Assembly (NCBI GenBank): GCA_030447505.1
Contig: JAUJOT010000001.1
Span: 226,195-290,194, forward strand
Direction: 5' to 3'
Length of the DNA: 64,000 nucleotides
Source of the DNA: Solirubrobacteraceae bacterium
GTDB taxonomy: Bacteria; Actinomycetota; Thermoleophilia; Solirubrobacterales; Solirubrobacteraceae
Part shown: positions 10,667 to 20,312 of the stretch, piece after piece
Layout: every line of letters starts with the position of its first letter
Numbering within the stretch: the first letter of the stretch is position 1
Position numbers and translations under genes: made by a program
The notes under the pieces: model-generated
Seen by the model: the letters and a program-made list of their open reading frames with translations, nothing else
Told to the model about the DNA's origin: nothing
Database searches by the model: none

Positions 10667-11872
10667 ATGGCGCGCGACAGCTACGACACGATCATCGTCG
10701 GCGCGGGGATCATCGGGCTCGCCGTCGCGCGCGAGGTGCTCGCGCGCCGGGCCGGCAGCCGCGTGCTCGTGGTCGAGCGCGAGGGCGGGCCCGGGCGACA
10801 TCAGAGCGGTCACAACAGCGGCGTCATCCACGCCGGCGTCTACTACACGCCCGGCTCGCTGAAGGCCCGGCTCTGCGTCGAGGGGGCCGCGCGGATGTAC
10901 GACCTCTGCGAGCAGCGCGAGATCGACGTGCACCGCATCGGCAAGCTGATCGTCGCGCTCGACGACGGCGAGCTGCCGGCGCTGGAGGAGATCGAGCGGC
11001 GCGCCAACGCCAACGGCGTGGCCGGCGTGCGACGCCTCGATGCCGACGGCCTGCGCGAGATCGAGCCGCAGGCGACGGGCCTCGCAGCGCTGCACTCGCC
11101 GAACACGGCGATCGTCGACTTCGGCGTCGTCTGCGCGCGGCTGGCCGACGACGTGCGCGAGGCGGGCGGCGAGCTGCGCTTCACGTGGGAGGTCGCGAGC
11201 GTGCAAGCGACGACGACCTCGATCCGTCTGCGCGCGGCAAGCGGCGACGAGGCGCAGGGCGCCCGCGCGGTGTTCTGCGCCGGCTTGTGGTCTGACCGCC
11301 TGGCGGTGCTGGCGGGCGCCGACCCCGACCCGCGCATCGTCCCGTTCCGCGGCGGCTACCTGCGCCTGGCCCCCGCGCGCCGCGAGCTCGTTCGCGGCCT
11401 CATCTATCCCGTGCCCGATCCGAGCCTGCCGTTTCTCGGCGTCCACCTCACGCCGCGCATCGACGGCGAGGTGCTGCTCGGGCCCTCGGCGCTGCTCGTA
11501 GGCGCGCGCGACGGCTATCGGCTCAGCACGCTGCGCCCGGCCGACATCCTCGACACGGTGACCTGGCCCGGCACCTGGCGGATGATGGCCCGCTGGTGGC
11601 GCACCGCCATCAGCGAGCTGCGCCTCGCCGCCGGCCGCGACGCGTTCGCCGCCGCCGCCCGCCGCTATCTGCCCGGCCTGCGCAGCGAGGATCTGCTGCC
11701 CGCGTTCGCCGGCGTGCGCGCCCAGGCGCTCGCGCGCGACGGGCGCCTCGTCGACGACTTCGTGCTGTCTGCGACGCCGCGCGCGATCCACGTGCGCAAC
11801 GCGCCTTCGCCCGCGGCGACGGCCGCGCTCGCGCTCGCCGCGCGGATCGCCGATGCGGCCGACGAGCTGTAG
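10667..11872 (+). CDS. lhgO: L-2-hydroxyglutarate oxidase-like FAD enzyme
   Basis: About 401 aa from ATG 10667. It opens with a Rossmann FAD motif (DTIIVGAGIIGLAVAREVL) and then HQSGHNSGVIHAGVYYTPGS, the substrate/flavin contact region diagnostic for LhgO within the DAO family. Further family pieces: LHSPNTAIVDFG, FCAGLWSDRLA, RIVPFRGGYLRL, PFLGVHLTPRIDGEVLLGPSAL and the C-terminal HVRNAPSPAATAALALA. LhgO oxidises L-2-hydroxyglutarate to 2-oxoglutarate and passes electrons to the membrane quinone pool. It is monocistronic or leads a unit with the next two genes. Confidence 0.9.
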   Translation: MARDSYDTIIVGAGIIGLAVAREVLARRAGSRVLVVEREGGPGRHQSGHNSGVIHAGVYYTPGSLKARLCVEGAARMYDLCEQREIDVHRIGKLIVALDDGELPALEEIERRANANGVAGVRRLDADGLREIEPQATGLAALHSPNTAIVDFGVVCARLADDVREAGGELRFTWEVASVQATTTSIRLRAASGDEAQGARAVFCAGLWSDRLAVLAGADPDPRIVPFRGGYLRLAPARRELVRGLIYPVPDPSLPFLGVHLTPRIDGEVLLGPSALLVGARDGYRLSTLRPADILDTVTWPGTWRMMARWWRTAISELRLAAGRDAFAAAARRYLPGLRSEDLLPAFAGVRAQALARDGRLVDDFVLSATPRAIHVRNAPSPAATAALALAARIADAADEL

Positions 11873-11968
11873 CGAGCGACGTCTGCGGCAGGTCGCCCCA
11901 GCGCTGACCGGGCCGTCAGATCGGCGTCCCCGTTGCCCAGACGCGCGATCGGCGACGATCCGTGCTCG

Positions 11969-12883
11969 ATGCGGATCCTGCTGACCGGTGCCAGCGGCTC
12001 GATCGGGGCGGCGCTCGCCCCCGCCCTCGAGGATGCGGGCCACGAGCTGCGCGGCTTCGGCCGCGACCCGTCGCGCGCGCCCGCGCGGCTGCCCTTCGTG
12101 CGCGGCGATGCGATCAGCGGCAGCGGCCTCGACGAGGCGCTGGACGGGGTCGACGTCGCCTACTTCCTGATTCACTCGATGGAGGGTCCCGGTCGCGCGG
12201 GCTTCGAGGACAACGAGCGCGTCGCGGCCGAGAACTTCGTCGCGGCGGCGCGGGGCGCCGGCGTGCGGCGCCTGATCTACCTCGGCGGGCTCGTGCCGCA
12301 GGGGCAGCGGCTCTCGCGCCACCTCGCCAGCCGCCTCGAGGTCGAGCGGATCCTGCTGGCGGGCGCGCCCGAGGCGGTCGCGCTGCGCGCCTCGATCGTG
12401 ATCGGGGCGCGCTCGCGCTCGTTTCGCTTCCTCGTCCACCTCGTCGAGCGCATGAAGGTGCTCGCGCTGCCGCCCTGGCGCGAGTACCGCACGCAGCCGA
12501 TCGACGTCCGCGACGTGCGCGCGTTGCTCGCCGCCGCCGCGACGACGCCACACGCGCGGGGTGGGCTTTCACTCGACATCGCCGGTCCCGACGTGCTGAG
12601 CTACGGGCAGATGATCGAGCGGATCGCCGAGCTGATGCTCGTGCGCCGCCGCACGCTGCGCGTCGGGCGCAACGCGACGAGCGTCGTCGCGCCGCTCGCC
12701 GCAGCGCTGGCGGGCGAGGAGGCGGGCTTCATCGCCCCGCTGATGGAGAGCCTGTGCAGCGACCTGCTGCCGCGCGACAACCGCGCGCCGGAGCTGCTCG
12801 GCGTGCGCCTGCACCGCTTCGACCGAGCCGTCGAGCGGGCGCTGCGCGAATGGGAGCTCGACGAGCCGCTGGCGGCCAGATGA
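11969..12883 (+). CDS. NAD(P)-binding epimerase/NmrA-like protein
   Basis: About 304 aa from ATG 11969: MRILLTGASGSIGAALAPAL is an atypical-SDR nucleotide-binding loop. DVAYFLIHSMEG, AAENFVAAARGAGVRRLIYLGGL and ALRASIVIGARSRSF are typical of the DUF2867/complex-I-type NmrA-like group, and the C-terminal third (DIAGPDVLSYGQMIERIAELM) matches the same group. The classical YxxxK pair is not obvious. Such proteins act as NADPH-dependent reductases or redox-sensing regulators; the substrate is unknown. It ends 49 bp before the SRPBCC gene. Confidence 0.8.
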   Translation: MRILLTGASGSIGAALAPALEDAGHELRGFGRDPSRAPARLPFVRGDAISGSGLDEALDGVDVAYFLIHSMEGPGRAGFEDNERVAAENFVAAARGAGVRRLIYLGGLVPQGQRLSRHLASRLEVERILLAGAPEAVALRASIVIGARSRSFRFLVHLVERMKVLALPPWREYRTQPIDVRDVRALLAAAATTPHARGGLSLDIAGPDVLSYGQMIERIAELMLVRRRTLRVGRNATSVVAPLAAALAGEEAGFIAPLMESLCSDLLPRDNRAPELLGVRLHRFDRAVERALREWELDEPLAAR

Positions 12884-12932
12884 CGTCAGCGCAGAAGGGC
12901 GCCCGGCGCCGAGACGCTAGGTTCTTCGGCCC

Positions 12933-13382
12933 GTGTCGCTCGTGATCGCCAGCATCGACATCGACGCGCCGAGGCAGGACGTCTGGGACCACATCATGGA
13001 CCCGGCGAAGATGCGCTCGTGGGTGACGATCGTCGACCGCATCGAGCGCGTCGACCCCGGCCCGATCAGGCGCGGCTTTCGGATGAGCCAGACGATGTGC
13101 CTGCGCGGCGTGCACTTCAAGGTGCACTGGACGCTCGAAGAGCTCGACGCCCCGCGCTACGCGCGCTGGGAGGGAAGCGGCCCCGCGCGTTCGAAGGCGA
13201 TCACCGAGAACAGGCTGAGCGAGCGCGACGGGCGCACCCACTTCGACTACCGCAACGACTTCCGCACGCCGTTTGGCCTGCTCGGCGCGGCGGCGTCGAA
13301 GGTCATCGTCGGCGGCATTCCGGAGAAGGAGGCCAACGCCTCGCTGCGCCGGCTGCGCGAGATTCTGGAAATCCGCGCATAG
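12933..13382 (+). CDS. SRPBCC-superfamily protein (polyketide cyclase/dehydrase-like)
   Basis: 149 aa from a GTG at 12933. The helix-grip fold pattern is clear: strand SLVIASIDIDAPRQDVWDHI, a helix with DPAKMRSWV, long central strands, and a final amphipathic helix PEKEANASLRRLREILEI. There is no signal peptide. Members bind hydrophobic ligands such as lipids or polyketides, or act in coenzyme Q-like metabolism; the ligand here cannot be inferred. It is followed by a probable terminator. Confidence 0.8.
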   Translation: MSLVIASIDIDAPRQDVWDHIMDPAKMRSWVTIVDRIERVDPGPIRRGFRMSQTMCLRGVHFKVHWTLEELDAPRYARWEGSGPARSKAITENRLSERDGRTHFDYRNDFRTPFGLLGAAASKVIVGGIPEKEANASLRRLREILEIRA

Positions 13383-13426
13383 GGTCTATCCCGATTGCAA
13401 TGTGCGGGGCCCAGCGGGATAGGCCC
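13382..13426 (+). terminator. Hairpin after SRPBCC gene
   Basis: Inverted repeat of about 12 bp (GGGTCTATCCCG at 13382-13393 with CGGGATAGGCCC at 13415-13426, one imperfect pair) directly after the stop codon. No T-tract follows, so it may act only as a mild terminator or 3'-end stabiliser. Confidence 0.5.
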
Positions 13427-13506
13427 CAAGCAAAGGACCGACGTACGACCCGACCGAGCGATGCTCTAGGCTTGTGACGGTAATCTTCACTTGCAAGAAC
13501 GGGGAA

Positions 13507-13920
13507 ATGTACATGGCGGACTTCCTGGATGAGAAGCGAAATGAGATCGGCGCGCGGTTGAAGGAGCTCAAGCCGCTCGTCGAGGAGTACAAGCGCCTCG
13601 AAGCCGCCGCTGCGGCGCTCGACGGTGTCCCGCAGCACAGCAACGGCAATGCTCCCTCGCGCCGCCGCTCGCGCGCCGCCTCGACGGGCAGCCGGCGCAG
13701 CAGCAAGGGCAGCGGCCGTCGTGGTCGCCCCAGGGGCAGCGGCGCACGCGGGGCCGAGGCGCTCGCGCTCGTCCGCGAGAAGCCCGGCATCACGATCCCC
13801 GAGATCGCCGAGCAGATGGGGATCAAGCAGAACTACCTCTACCGCGTCCTTCCCGGTCTCGCCGAGGACGGCCTCGTGCGCAAGGAAGGACGAGGCTGGC
13901 ACCCCAAGGACGCCGCCTGA
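13507..13920 (+). CDS. Winged-helix protein with basic AT-hook-like linker
   Basis: About 137 aa; ATG 13507 or 13513 (MYMADFLDEKRNEI) is preferred to the upstream 13474 start. An N-terminal helix (residues 1-45, coiled-coil-like) is joined by a Ser/Arg/Gly linker containing RRGRPRGSG, an AT-hook-type motif, to a C-terminal winged helix (GITIPEIAEQMGIKQNYLYRVLPGLAEDGLVRKEGRGW). It probably binds DNA as a dimer; whether it is a specific repressor or a nucleoid protein is unknown. The island protein at 44725-45204 has the same helix plus winged-helix architecture. Confidence 0.8.
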   Translation: MYMADFLDEKRNEIGARLKELKPLVEEYKRLEAAAAALDGVPQHSNGNAPSRRRSRAASTGSRRSSKGSGRRGRPRGSGARGAEALALVREKPGITIPEIAEQMGIKQNYLYRVLPGLAEDGLVRKEGRGWHPKDAA

Positions 13921-13986
13921 AGCGTGCTTCGCGCGGTCAGGTCCTTCGTCGCGGACCTGATCGCGCGCAAAGCAGCCTCGTCGCTG

Positions 13987-14967
13987 TCAGAGCAGGCCGA
14001 GCTCGCTGACGGCAGCGCGCTCGTCGGTCAGCTCCTTGACCGTCGCGTCGATCTTGCCCTGCGCGAACTCGCCGACCTCGAGGCCCTGCACGATCTCGTA
14101 CGCGCCGCCCGCGCAGCGGACGGGGAAGCTCGAGATGATCCCCTCGACGACGCCGTAGGAGCCATCCGAGGCAACGGCCATCGAGCGCAGTCCCTCGGCG
14201 CCGCTGACCCAGTCGCGCACGTGATCGATCGCGGCGTTCGCGGCCGACGCCGCCGACGACGCGCCGCGTGCGTCGATCACCTCGGCGCCGCGCTTGCCGA
14301 CGCGCGCGATGTACTCGTTCTCGTACCACGCCATGTCGACCTGGTCGACGGCCCGCTCGCCATTCACCTTCGCGTTGAAGAGGTCGGGGAACATAGAGGG
14401 AGAATGGTTGCCCCAGACGACGAGGTCTGAGACGGCGCCGACGCCGACGCCGAGCTTCTGGGCGAGCAGCGCGACGGCGCGGTTCTGGTCCAGGCGCGTC
14501 ATTGCGGTTATCCGCTCGGCCGGGATGTCGGGGGCGTTCGAGGCCAGGATGAGCGCGTTCGTGTTCGCCGGGTTGCCGACGACGAGCACCTTCACGTCGT
14601 CCGCCGCAGCCGCGTTGATGGCCTCGCCCTGGGGCTTGAAGATCGCGCCGTTGGCCTCCAGCAGGTCGGCGCGCTCCATCCCCTTCGAGCGGGGGCGCGC
14701 GCCGACGAGCATCGCGACGTTCACGCCGTCGAACGCCTGCGCCGGGTCGTCGTAGATGTCGACGGAGTGCAGCAGCGGAAAGGCACAGTCGGTCAGCTCG
14801 AGCGTCGTGCCCTCGGCCGCCTTGACGGCCTGCGGGATCTCGAGCAGCTTGAGGGCGACGGGGGTGTCAGGCCCCAGCAGCTGGCCCGAGGCGATCCGGA
14901 ACAGCAGGGCGTAGCCGATCTGTCCGGCGGCACCCGTGACTGCGACCTTCACCGGGGCGTTCGTCAT
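13987..14967 (-). CDS. mdh: Malate dehydrogenase
   Basis: 326 aa with the NAD-binding loop [22 protein letters not shown], the mobile active-site loop [34 protein letters not shown] and the catalytic His in [11 protein letters not shown]. This is the LDH-like MDH form with about 330 residues common in actinobacteria. It interconverts malate and oxaloacetate in the TCA cycle. Its ATG overlaps the icd stop (14964-14967), so both TCA enzymes are translated from one message with icd first. Confidence 0.97.
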   Translation of the reverse strand: MTNAPVKVAVTGAAGQIGYALLFRIASGQLLGPDTPVALKLLEIPQAVKAAEGTTLELTDCAFPLLHSVDIYDDPAQAFDGVNVAMLVGARPRSKGMERADLLEANGAIFKPQGEAINAAAADDVKVLVVGNPANTNALILASNAPDIPAERITAMTRLDQNRAVALLAQKLGVGVGAVSDLVVWGNHSPSMFPDLFNAKVNGERAVDQVDMAWYENEYIARVGKRGAEVIDARGASSAASAANAAIDHVRDWVSGAEGLRSMAVASDGSYGVVEGIISSFPVRCAGGAYEIVQGLEVGEFAQGKIDATVKELTDERAAVSELGLL

Positions 14968-16043
14968 GCGTTCATCTCCTCGATCACCGCGTCGGCGAAA
15001 TCGCTCGTGCCGACCGCGGTCGGATCAGTTCTAGTGGGCTTGAGATCGTATGTGACCTTGTCGCCCGCGCGTATGACGGCCGCCAGCGCCTGCTCGACGC
15101 GCTGCGCCGCCTCGGCCTCGCCGAGGTGCTCGAGCATGTAGATGCCCGACAGGATGAGCGCGGTCGGATTCATGCGGTTCTTGCCGGCGTACTTCGGCGC
15201 CGAGCCGTGGGTGGCCTCGAAGACCGCCGCCTCGGTGCCGATGTTCGCGCCGCCCGCCAGGCCGAGGCCGCCGATCATGCCGGCGCACAGGTCGCTGACG
15301 ATGTCGCCGTAGAGGTTCGGCAGCACGATCACCTCGTACTCGTCGGGGCGCGTCACGAGCTGGTTGCAGAGGTTGTCGATGATGCGGTCCTCGAACTCGA
15401 TCTGCGGGTAGTCCTCCGCGACGCGCCGGGCGACGTCGAGGAAGAGGCCGTCGGAGAACTTCATGATGTTCGCCTTGTGCGCGGCGGTGACCTTGGCGCG
15501 GCCGTGCGTGACGGCGTAGTCGAACGCGGCGCGCACGATCCGCTCGGAGCCGAACTCGCTGATCGGCTTGATCGAGATGCCGGCGTCCTCGCGCACGCTC
15601 GCGCCGAGCTCGCCGAGGGCGCCGCGCAGCTGCGCGTTCGCCGCCGTGCCGCGCTCGAACTCGATGCCGGCGTAGAGATCCTCGGTGTTCTCGCGCACGA
15701 CGACCAGATCGGTCTCGGGAAAGCGCGTGCGCACGCCCTCGTAGGCCTTGCACGGACGCACGCAGGCGTAGAGGTCGAGCTCCTTGCGCAGCAGCACGTT
15801 GACGGAGCGAAAGCCGGAGCCGACGGGCGTCGTCGTCGGGCCCTTGATCCCGATGCCGTTGCGCTTCAGCGATTCGAGCGTCTCTTCCGGGAAGGGGTTG
15901 CCGTGCTTCTCGTACTCGTCGATGCCCGCCTCGTGGCGGTCCCAGTTGAACTGGACGCCCGTCGCCTCGAGCACGCGGCGGGTCGCCTCGGCAAGCTCGG
16001 GGCCGGTGCCGTCTCCGGGAATGAAGGTCACGTCGTACGCCAT
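14964..16043 (-). CDS. icd: NAD-type isocitrate dehydrogenase
   Basis: 359 aa of the isocitrate/isopropylmalate dehydrogenase family: [64 protein letters not shown], the catalytic Lys region [18 protein letters not shown] and [41 protein letters not shown]. The Ser-containing [13 protein letters not shown] loop is as in isocitrate-specific enzymes; isopropylmalate dehydrogenase is less likely given the short length and coupling to mdh. The [11 protein letters not shown] box fits NAD rather than NADP preference, which is inference. Confidence 0.9.
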   Translation of the reverse strand: MAYDVTFIPGDGTGPELAEATRRVLEATGVQFNWDRHEAGIDEYEKHGNPFPEETLESLKRNGIGIKGPTTTPVGSGFRSVNVLLRKELDLYACVRPCKAYEGVRTRFPETDLVVVRENTEDLYAGIEFERGTAANAQLRGALGELGASVREDAGISIKPISEFGSERIVRAAFDYAVTHGRAKVTAAHKANIMKFSDGLFLDVARRVAEDYPQIEFEDRIIDNLCNQLVTRPDEYEVIVLPNLYGDIVSDLCAGMIGGLGLAGGANIGTEAAVFEATHGSAPKYAGKNRMNPTALILSGIYMLEHLGEAEAAQRVEQALAAVIRAGDKVTYDLKPTRTDPTAVGTSDFADAVIEEMNA

Positions 16044-16196
16044 GGATTCCTTTGTGGAGCAGGTCAGTTCGGGCGAGGGGCGATGCTACAGAGCGCCTTC
16101 GCGCCGAACGGCCTGCGGGCGGCGACGCATCTCTCTCACGCCGATCGCTCCTGGCCACCTCCTCGCCGACCGAACGCGCCTGCGAAGATCTCTCGG

Positions 16197-17375
16197 ATGC
16201 TCGGTTCCGGACCGTCGATTCAGCTCCTGCGCGTATTCGGCATCCGGATCGGTGCCAGCCGGAGCTGGTTCGTCGTCCTGTTCATCTTCATCTACTTCGG
16301 GGCGGAGTACTTCCGCGGCGTGCTGCGCGGCTCTGCCACCGAGGCGTACATCGTCGGGGTCGCGGGCGTGTTCCTGTTCTTCATCTCGCTCGTTCTGCAC
16401 GAGCTCGGCCACGCGCTCGTGGCCCGCCGCGAGGGGATCGGGATCAACGGCATCGACCTGTGGTTCTTCGGCGGCGTCGCGAAGCTGTCGCGCGACACGC
16501 AGTCGCCCGGTCAGGAGTTCCGTGTCGCGGTGGCCGGGCCGCTCGTGACGCTCGTCATCGTCGCCGGCTGCGTCGGACTGCTCGCGCTTCTGCAGGAAGG
16601 CGCCGCGCTCGATGCCGCCCGCCTGGCCGCCGACGGCGAGATCTCGCCGACGATCGCGCTGCTCGTCTTCCTCGCGATGATCAACGGCGCGCTGTTCGCC
16701 TTCAACCTGATCCCGGCGTTCCCGCTCGACGGCGGGCGGATCGCGCGCTCGCTGGTCTGGAGGATCACGGGCAACCGCAACACGGCGACGCGCGTCGCCG
16801 GCCGGATCGGCGTCGGCTTCGCCTACGTCCTGATCGGCATCGGGATCTTCCTGATCGCGCGCGGCCGCGGCACCGTGATCGACGGGCTCTGGCTGGCGGT
16901 GCTCGGCTGGTTCATCGCGCAGGCCGCGCGCGCGGCGGTCGCGTCGACGGCCTTCACGGAGCGCATCGACGGCATCACCGTCGCCGACATCATGGATGCG
17001 CAGCCGGTCTCGATGCCCGCGCGCACCGCGCTGACGCAGGCGCAGGACGAGTACTTCCTGCGCTACCGCTGGGACTGGTTTCCGGTCGTCGACGAGCACG
17101 GCCGCTTCCTCGGCGTCGTCCGCGAGCCGCGCGTGGAACAGGAGATCACGGCCGGCCGACCGGCGCTCGAGGTCGGCGAGCTCGTCGAGGCCGGCGACGC
17201 CGAGGACTGGCGCGTGGCGTCCGACAGCCCGCTCGAATCGCTGCTCGGCGACGAGCAGCTGCGCTCGCGCGGCGCGCTGATGGCCGTCGACGCCGACGGC
17301 GTCCTGCGCGGCGTCGTGACGATCGAGCAGGTGCGCCGCGCGCTGAGCGCCGCGTTGCCCCAGCGATTGGCATAG
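16197..17375 (+). CDS. Site-2-type zinc metalloprotease with CBS pair (M50)
   Basis: 392 aa from ATG 16197. Polytopic N-terminal half with the zinc site HELGHALVAR in a membrane helix and the third ligand region FNLIPAFPLDGGRIARSL; this is the M50B/S2P-like group without PDZ domain. The C-terminal 140 residues form two CBS motifs (ITVADIMDAQPVSMPA... and ALMAVDADGVLRGVV), which sense adenylates. It likely cleaves membrane-bound regulators such as anti-sigma factors. It is divergent from icd, with about 150 bp between. Confidence 0.92.
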   Translation: MLGSGPSIQLLRVFGIRIGASRSWFVVLFIFIYFGAEYFRGVLRGSATEAYIVGVAGVFLFFISLVLHELGHALVARREGIGINGIDLWFFGGVAKLSRDTQSPGQEFRVAVAGPLVTLVIVAGCVGLLALLQEGAALDAARLAADGEISPTIALLVFLAMINGALFAFNLIPAFPLDGGRIARSLVWRITGNRNTATRVAGRIGVGFAYVLIGIGIFLIARGRGTVIDGLWLAVLGWFIAQAARAAVASTAFTERIDGITVADIMDAQPVSMPARTALTQAQDEYFLRYRWDWFPVVDEHGRFLGVVREPRVEQEITAGRPALEVGELVEAGDAEDWRVASDSPLESLLGDEQLRSRGALMAVDADGVLRGVVTIEQVRRALSAALPQRLA

Positions 17376-17431
17376 AGGCGCCGGGAACGCGAGCCCGGGT
17401 AGACGGCGGGCCGTACATATACTCGCCACCC

Positions 17432-19126
17432 TTGCTCGCACACGACGTCCTCATCATCGGCGCCGGCCTTGCCGGTCAGCGCGCCGCCCTCGCCGCCGCC
17501 GAGTCGGGCGCAACCGTCGCGATCATGAGCAAGGTCCACCCCGTCAGGTCGCATTCCGTCGCCGCGGCGGGCGGGATCAACGCCGCGATCGCGGTCGACG
17601 ACGACTGGACCGAACACGCGACCGACACCGTAAAGGGGTCGGACTACCTCGGCGACCAGGACGCGATCGAGGTCATGTGCAGCGAGGCCCCCGGTGAGGC
17701 GATGCACCTCGAGCACATCGGCGTCACGTTTCACCGAAACGAGACCGGCGAGCTCGATCTGCGCGCCTTCGGCGGCGCTTCGAAGAAGCGGACGGCCTAC
17801 GTCGCCGACATCACCGGCCAGGCGATCCTGCACGTGCTCTACGAGCAGCTCATGCGCCATGAGGTGGCGGTCGAGCGCTTCGAGGAGTGGTTTGCGACCT
17901 CGCTGATCCTCGACGCCGACGGGCACTGCGCGGGCGCCGTCGCGCGCGACATCCGCAGCGGCGCGATGGAGATCTTCAACGCCAAGTCGGTGATCCTCGC
18001 CAACGGCGGCAACGGCCAGTGCTACAAGCCGACGACGAACGCGCTGATCTGCACGGGCGACGGGATCTCGCAGGCCTATCGGGTCGGGTGCCCGATCATG
18101 GACATGGAGATGGTCCAGTATCACCCGACGACGCTTGCCGAGAACGGCTTTCTGATCACCGAGGGCGCCCGCGGCGAGGGCGCGCACCTGCTCAACTCCG
18201 AGGGCGAGCGCTTCATGGAGAAGTACGCCCCCAACAAGATGGAGCTCGCGTCGCGCGACGTCGTCTCGCGCGCCGAGCAGACCGAGATCAACGAGGGGCG
18301 CGGCGTCGGCGCGCACGGGCAGGGCATCTACCTCGACGTCACGGTCGTCCCGAAGAAGCGCGTGCTCGAGGCACTGCGCGAGATCGTCAACATCGGGCGC
18401 GACTTCGCGGGCACCGACATCACGCGCGAGCCGATCGTGATCCGCCCCGGCCAGCACTACATCATGGGCGGCGTGAAGACCGACGTCGACGGTCGCACGC
18501 CGATCACGGGTCTGTATGCGGCGGGGGAGGTCGCCTGCGTGTCCGTTCACGGCGGCAACCGGCTGGGCGCGAACTCGCTGCTGGACACGCTGATCTTCGG
18601 TCGCCGCTCCGGCGAGCACGCAGCGCAGCGCGGACGGCAGCTGACGATGCCCAAGGCGCCGGCGTCGCGGCTGCGCGCGGACGCCGAGATGATCGCCGCG
18701 ATCATCGAGCGCCCGCGCGAGGGGCGGCGGATCTCGGAGATCAAGGACGAGCTCGGGACGACGATGAACGAGTACGTCGCGGTCTACCGCGACGAGGAGG
18801 GGCTGACGAAGGCGCACGAGGTCGTCCAGCGGCTCAAGGAGCAGGCCGGCAAGGCCTACGTCGACGACCGCGGCAGCGTCTTCAACCAGGATGTGCTGGG
18901 AGCGCTCGAGCTCGGGTACATGCTCGACTGCGCCGAGGCGACGATCGTGTCGGCGATCGACCGCAAGGAGTCGCGCGGGGCGCAGTTTCGCCTCGATCAC
19001 CCGGAGCGCGATGACGAGCAGTGGCTCAAGCACATCAACGTGACGCGCGGCGCAGACGGCGAGCCTGAGCTCTCCTACTCGGAAGTGACGATCACCAAGT
19101 GGCAGCCGGAAGTGAGGAAGTACTGA
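17432..19126 (+). CDS. sdhA: Succinate dehydrogenase/fumarate reductase flavoprotein subunit
   Basis: 564 aa from a TTG at 17432 (LAHDVLIIGAGLAGQRAALAA); no ATG or GTG lies upstream in frame. It has the covalent-FAD His region RSHSVAAAGGINAAIA, the active-site stretch QYHPTTLAENGFLITEGARGEGAHLLN, GQHYIMGG and GGNRLGANSLLDTLIFG, and the C-terminal SdhA helical domain. It oxidises succinate and passes electrons to the Fe-S subunit encoded 4 bp downstream. With sdhB and the CCG protein it forms a type-E-like complex; no cytochrome b subunits (sdhC/D) are seen. Confidence 0.96.
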   Translation: MLAHDVLIIGAGLAGQRAALAAAESGATVAIMSKVHPVRSHSVAAAGGINAAIAVDDDWTEHATDTVKGSDYLGDQDAIEVMCSEAPGEAMHLEHIGVTFHRNETGELDLRAFGGASKKRTAYVADITGQAILHVLYEQLMRHEVAVERFEEWFATSLILDADGHCAGAVARDIRSGAMEIFNAKSVILANGGNGQCYKPTTNALICTGDGISQAYRVGCPIMDMEMVQYHPTTLAENGFLITEGARGEGAHLLNSEGERFMEKYAPNKMELASRDVVSRAEQTEINEGRGVGAHGQGIYLDVTVVPKKRVLEALREIVNIGRDFAGTDITREPIVIRPGQHYIMGGVKTDVDGRTPITGLYAAGEVACVSVHGGNRLGANSLLDTLIFGRRSGEHAAQRGRQLTMPKAPASRLRADAEMIAAIIERPREGRRISEIKDELGTTMNEYVAVYRDEEGLTKAHEVVQRLKEQAGKAYVDDRGSVFNQDVLGALELGYMLDCAEATIVSAIDRKESRGAQFRLDHPERDDEQWLKHINVTRGADGEPELSYSEVTITKWQPEVRKY

Positions 19127-19130
19127 GGTC

Positions 19131-20192
19131 ATGGCCGAGTTCACCCTGAGACTGCGCCGCTACGACCCCGAATCCGGGGACGCGCCGTATTGGGAGGAGC
19201 ACACGGTCGACCTCGAGCCGCATCGCTCGGTGCTCGAGGGCATCCTGCAGGCCAAGGACCGCTTCGACGGGTCGATCGGGATTCGCTGCTCGTGCCGCGC
19301 CGCGATCTGCGGTTCGTGCGGGGTGCGCATCAACGGCCAGCCCGATCTGGCCTGCCACACGCACCTCGGGCGCGCCGAGAAGCGCTCCAAGGACGGCGTC
19401 ATCGAGGTCGAGCCGATGGGCAACATGCCCGTCATCAAGGACCTCATCGTCGACATGGAGGCGGTGCACTGGAAGAAGATCCGGCGTGTCACGCCGTGGC
19501 TGATCGCCAAGCAGCCGGTGCCCGAGCGCGAGTACATCGTGCCGCGCGAGTCGATGGTCGACGTCACGCAGTCGATGGCGTGCATCCAGTGCGGCGCCTG
19601 CGTGTCGGACTGCCTGTCGATGGAGGTCGACCCGGAGTTCATCGGGCCGGCCGCGCTCGCCAAGGCCTACCGCTTCGTCGGCGACCCGCGCGACGACCAG
19701 CACTTCGAGCGCCTGAAGGACCTGGCCGAGGATCCGCACGGCATCTACGACTGCACGCACTGCTTTCAGTGCATCTCCGCCTGCCCGAAGGGCGTCGCGC
19801 CGATGAACCAGATCATGCGCCTGCGCCGCCGCGCCGGCAACGACTTCAAGATCGAGGACCGCAACAACGGCGAGCGTCACGAGCACGCCTTCGCCTCGTT
19901 GATCAAGCAGTACGGGCTGCTCGCCGAGGCTGAGATACTGCCGCGCTCCTACGGCGGCGACACGCCGCTGGCGAAGTTCAAGCCGTCCGCGGCAGCGGAG
20001 CTCGCGAGCTCGCTGCCCTCGATCGCCAAGGCGCTGCTGCGCCGCAAGGTGACGCCCGCGGCGGTGCTCAAGCCGCACAGGCTCGCGCGCCAGGACCTTG
20101 GCCAGATCAAGCGCATCTACGACGAGGTCGAGGGGCGCGAGGAGCGCGCCGAGTTCAACATCTACATCTCCGGCAAGGACGAGGATCGCTGA
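19131..20192 (+). CDS. sdhB: Succinate dehydrogenase iron-sulfur subunit (long, ferredoxin-type)
   Basis: 353 aa, longer than the usual 240. The N-terminal plant-ferredoxin domain binds [2Fe-2S] with CSCRAAICGSCGVRINGQ and a later C. The second domain has two four-cysteine motifs, CIQCGACVSDC and CTHCFQCISACPKG; ordinary SdhB has a [3Fe-4S] site at the second, so here it may hold [4Fe-4S], as reported for type-E enzymes (inference). About 100 extra C-terminal residues follow. Gene order sdhA-sdhB-CCG with short gaps indicates one operon. Confidence 0.95.
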   Translation: MAEFTLRLRRYDPESGDAPYWEEHTVDLEPHRSVLEGILQAKDRFDGSIGIRCSCRAAICGSCGVRINGQPDLACHTHLGRAEKRSKDGVIEVEPMGNMPVIKDLIVDMEAVHWKKIRRVTPWLIAKQPVPEREYIVPRESMVDVTQSMACIQCGACVSDCLSMEVDPEFIGPAALAKAYRFVGDPRDDQHFERLKDLAEDPHGIYDCTHCFQCISACPKGVAPMNQIMRLRRRAGNDFKIEDRNNGERHEHAFASLIKQYGLLAEAEILPRSYGGDTPLAKFKPSAAAELASSLPSIAKALLRRKVTPAAVLKPHRLARQDLGQIKRIYDEVEGREERAEFNIYISGKDEDR

Positions 20193-20312
20193 CATGACAG
20201 CGCGACAGCGCGCCGTTGCTCGACGAGAAGCCGGTGTCAACGGCCATCGCATGTCCTCGCGACATCGTCGCTCGACGATTGCCCGCCTCGCCCGACGACG
20301 TCCGAGCTCGCG

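Noticed and set aside
10202..12553. 783-aa minus-strand ORF opposite lhgO and the epimerase
   Set aside because: Only its last 76 residues (the Cys-cluster protein) look real; the rest is antisense of two clear genes.
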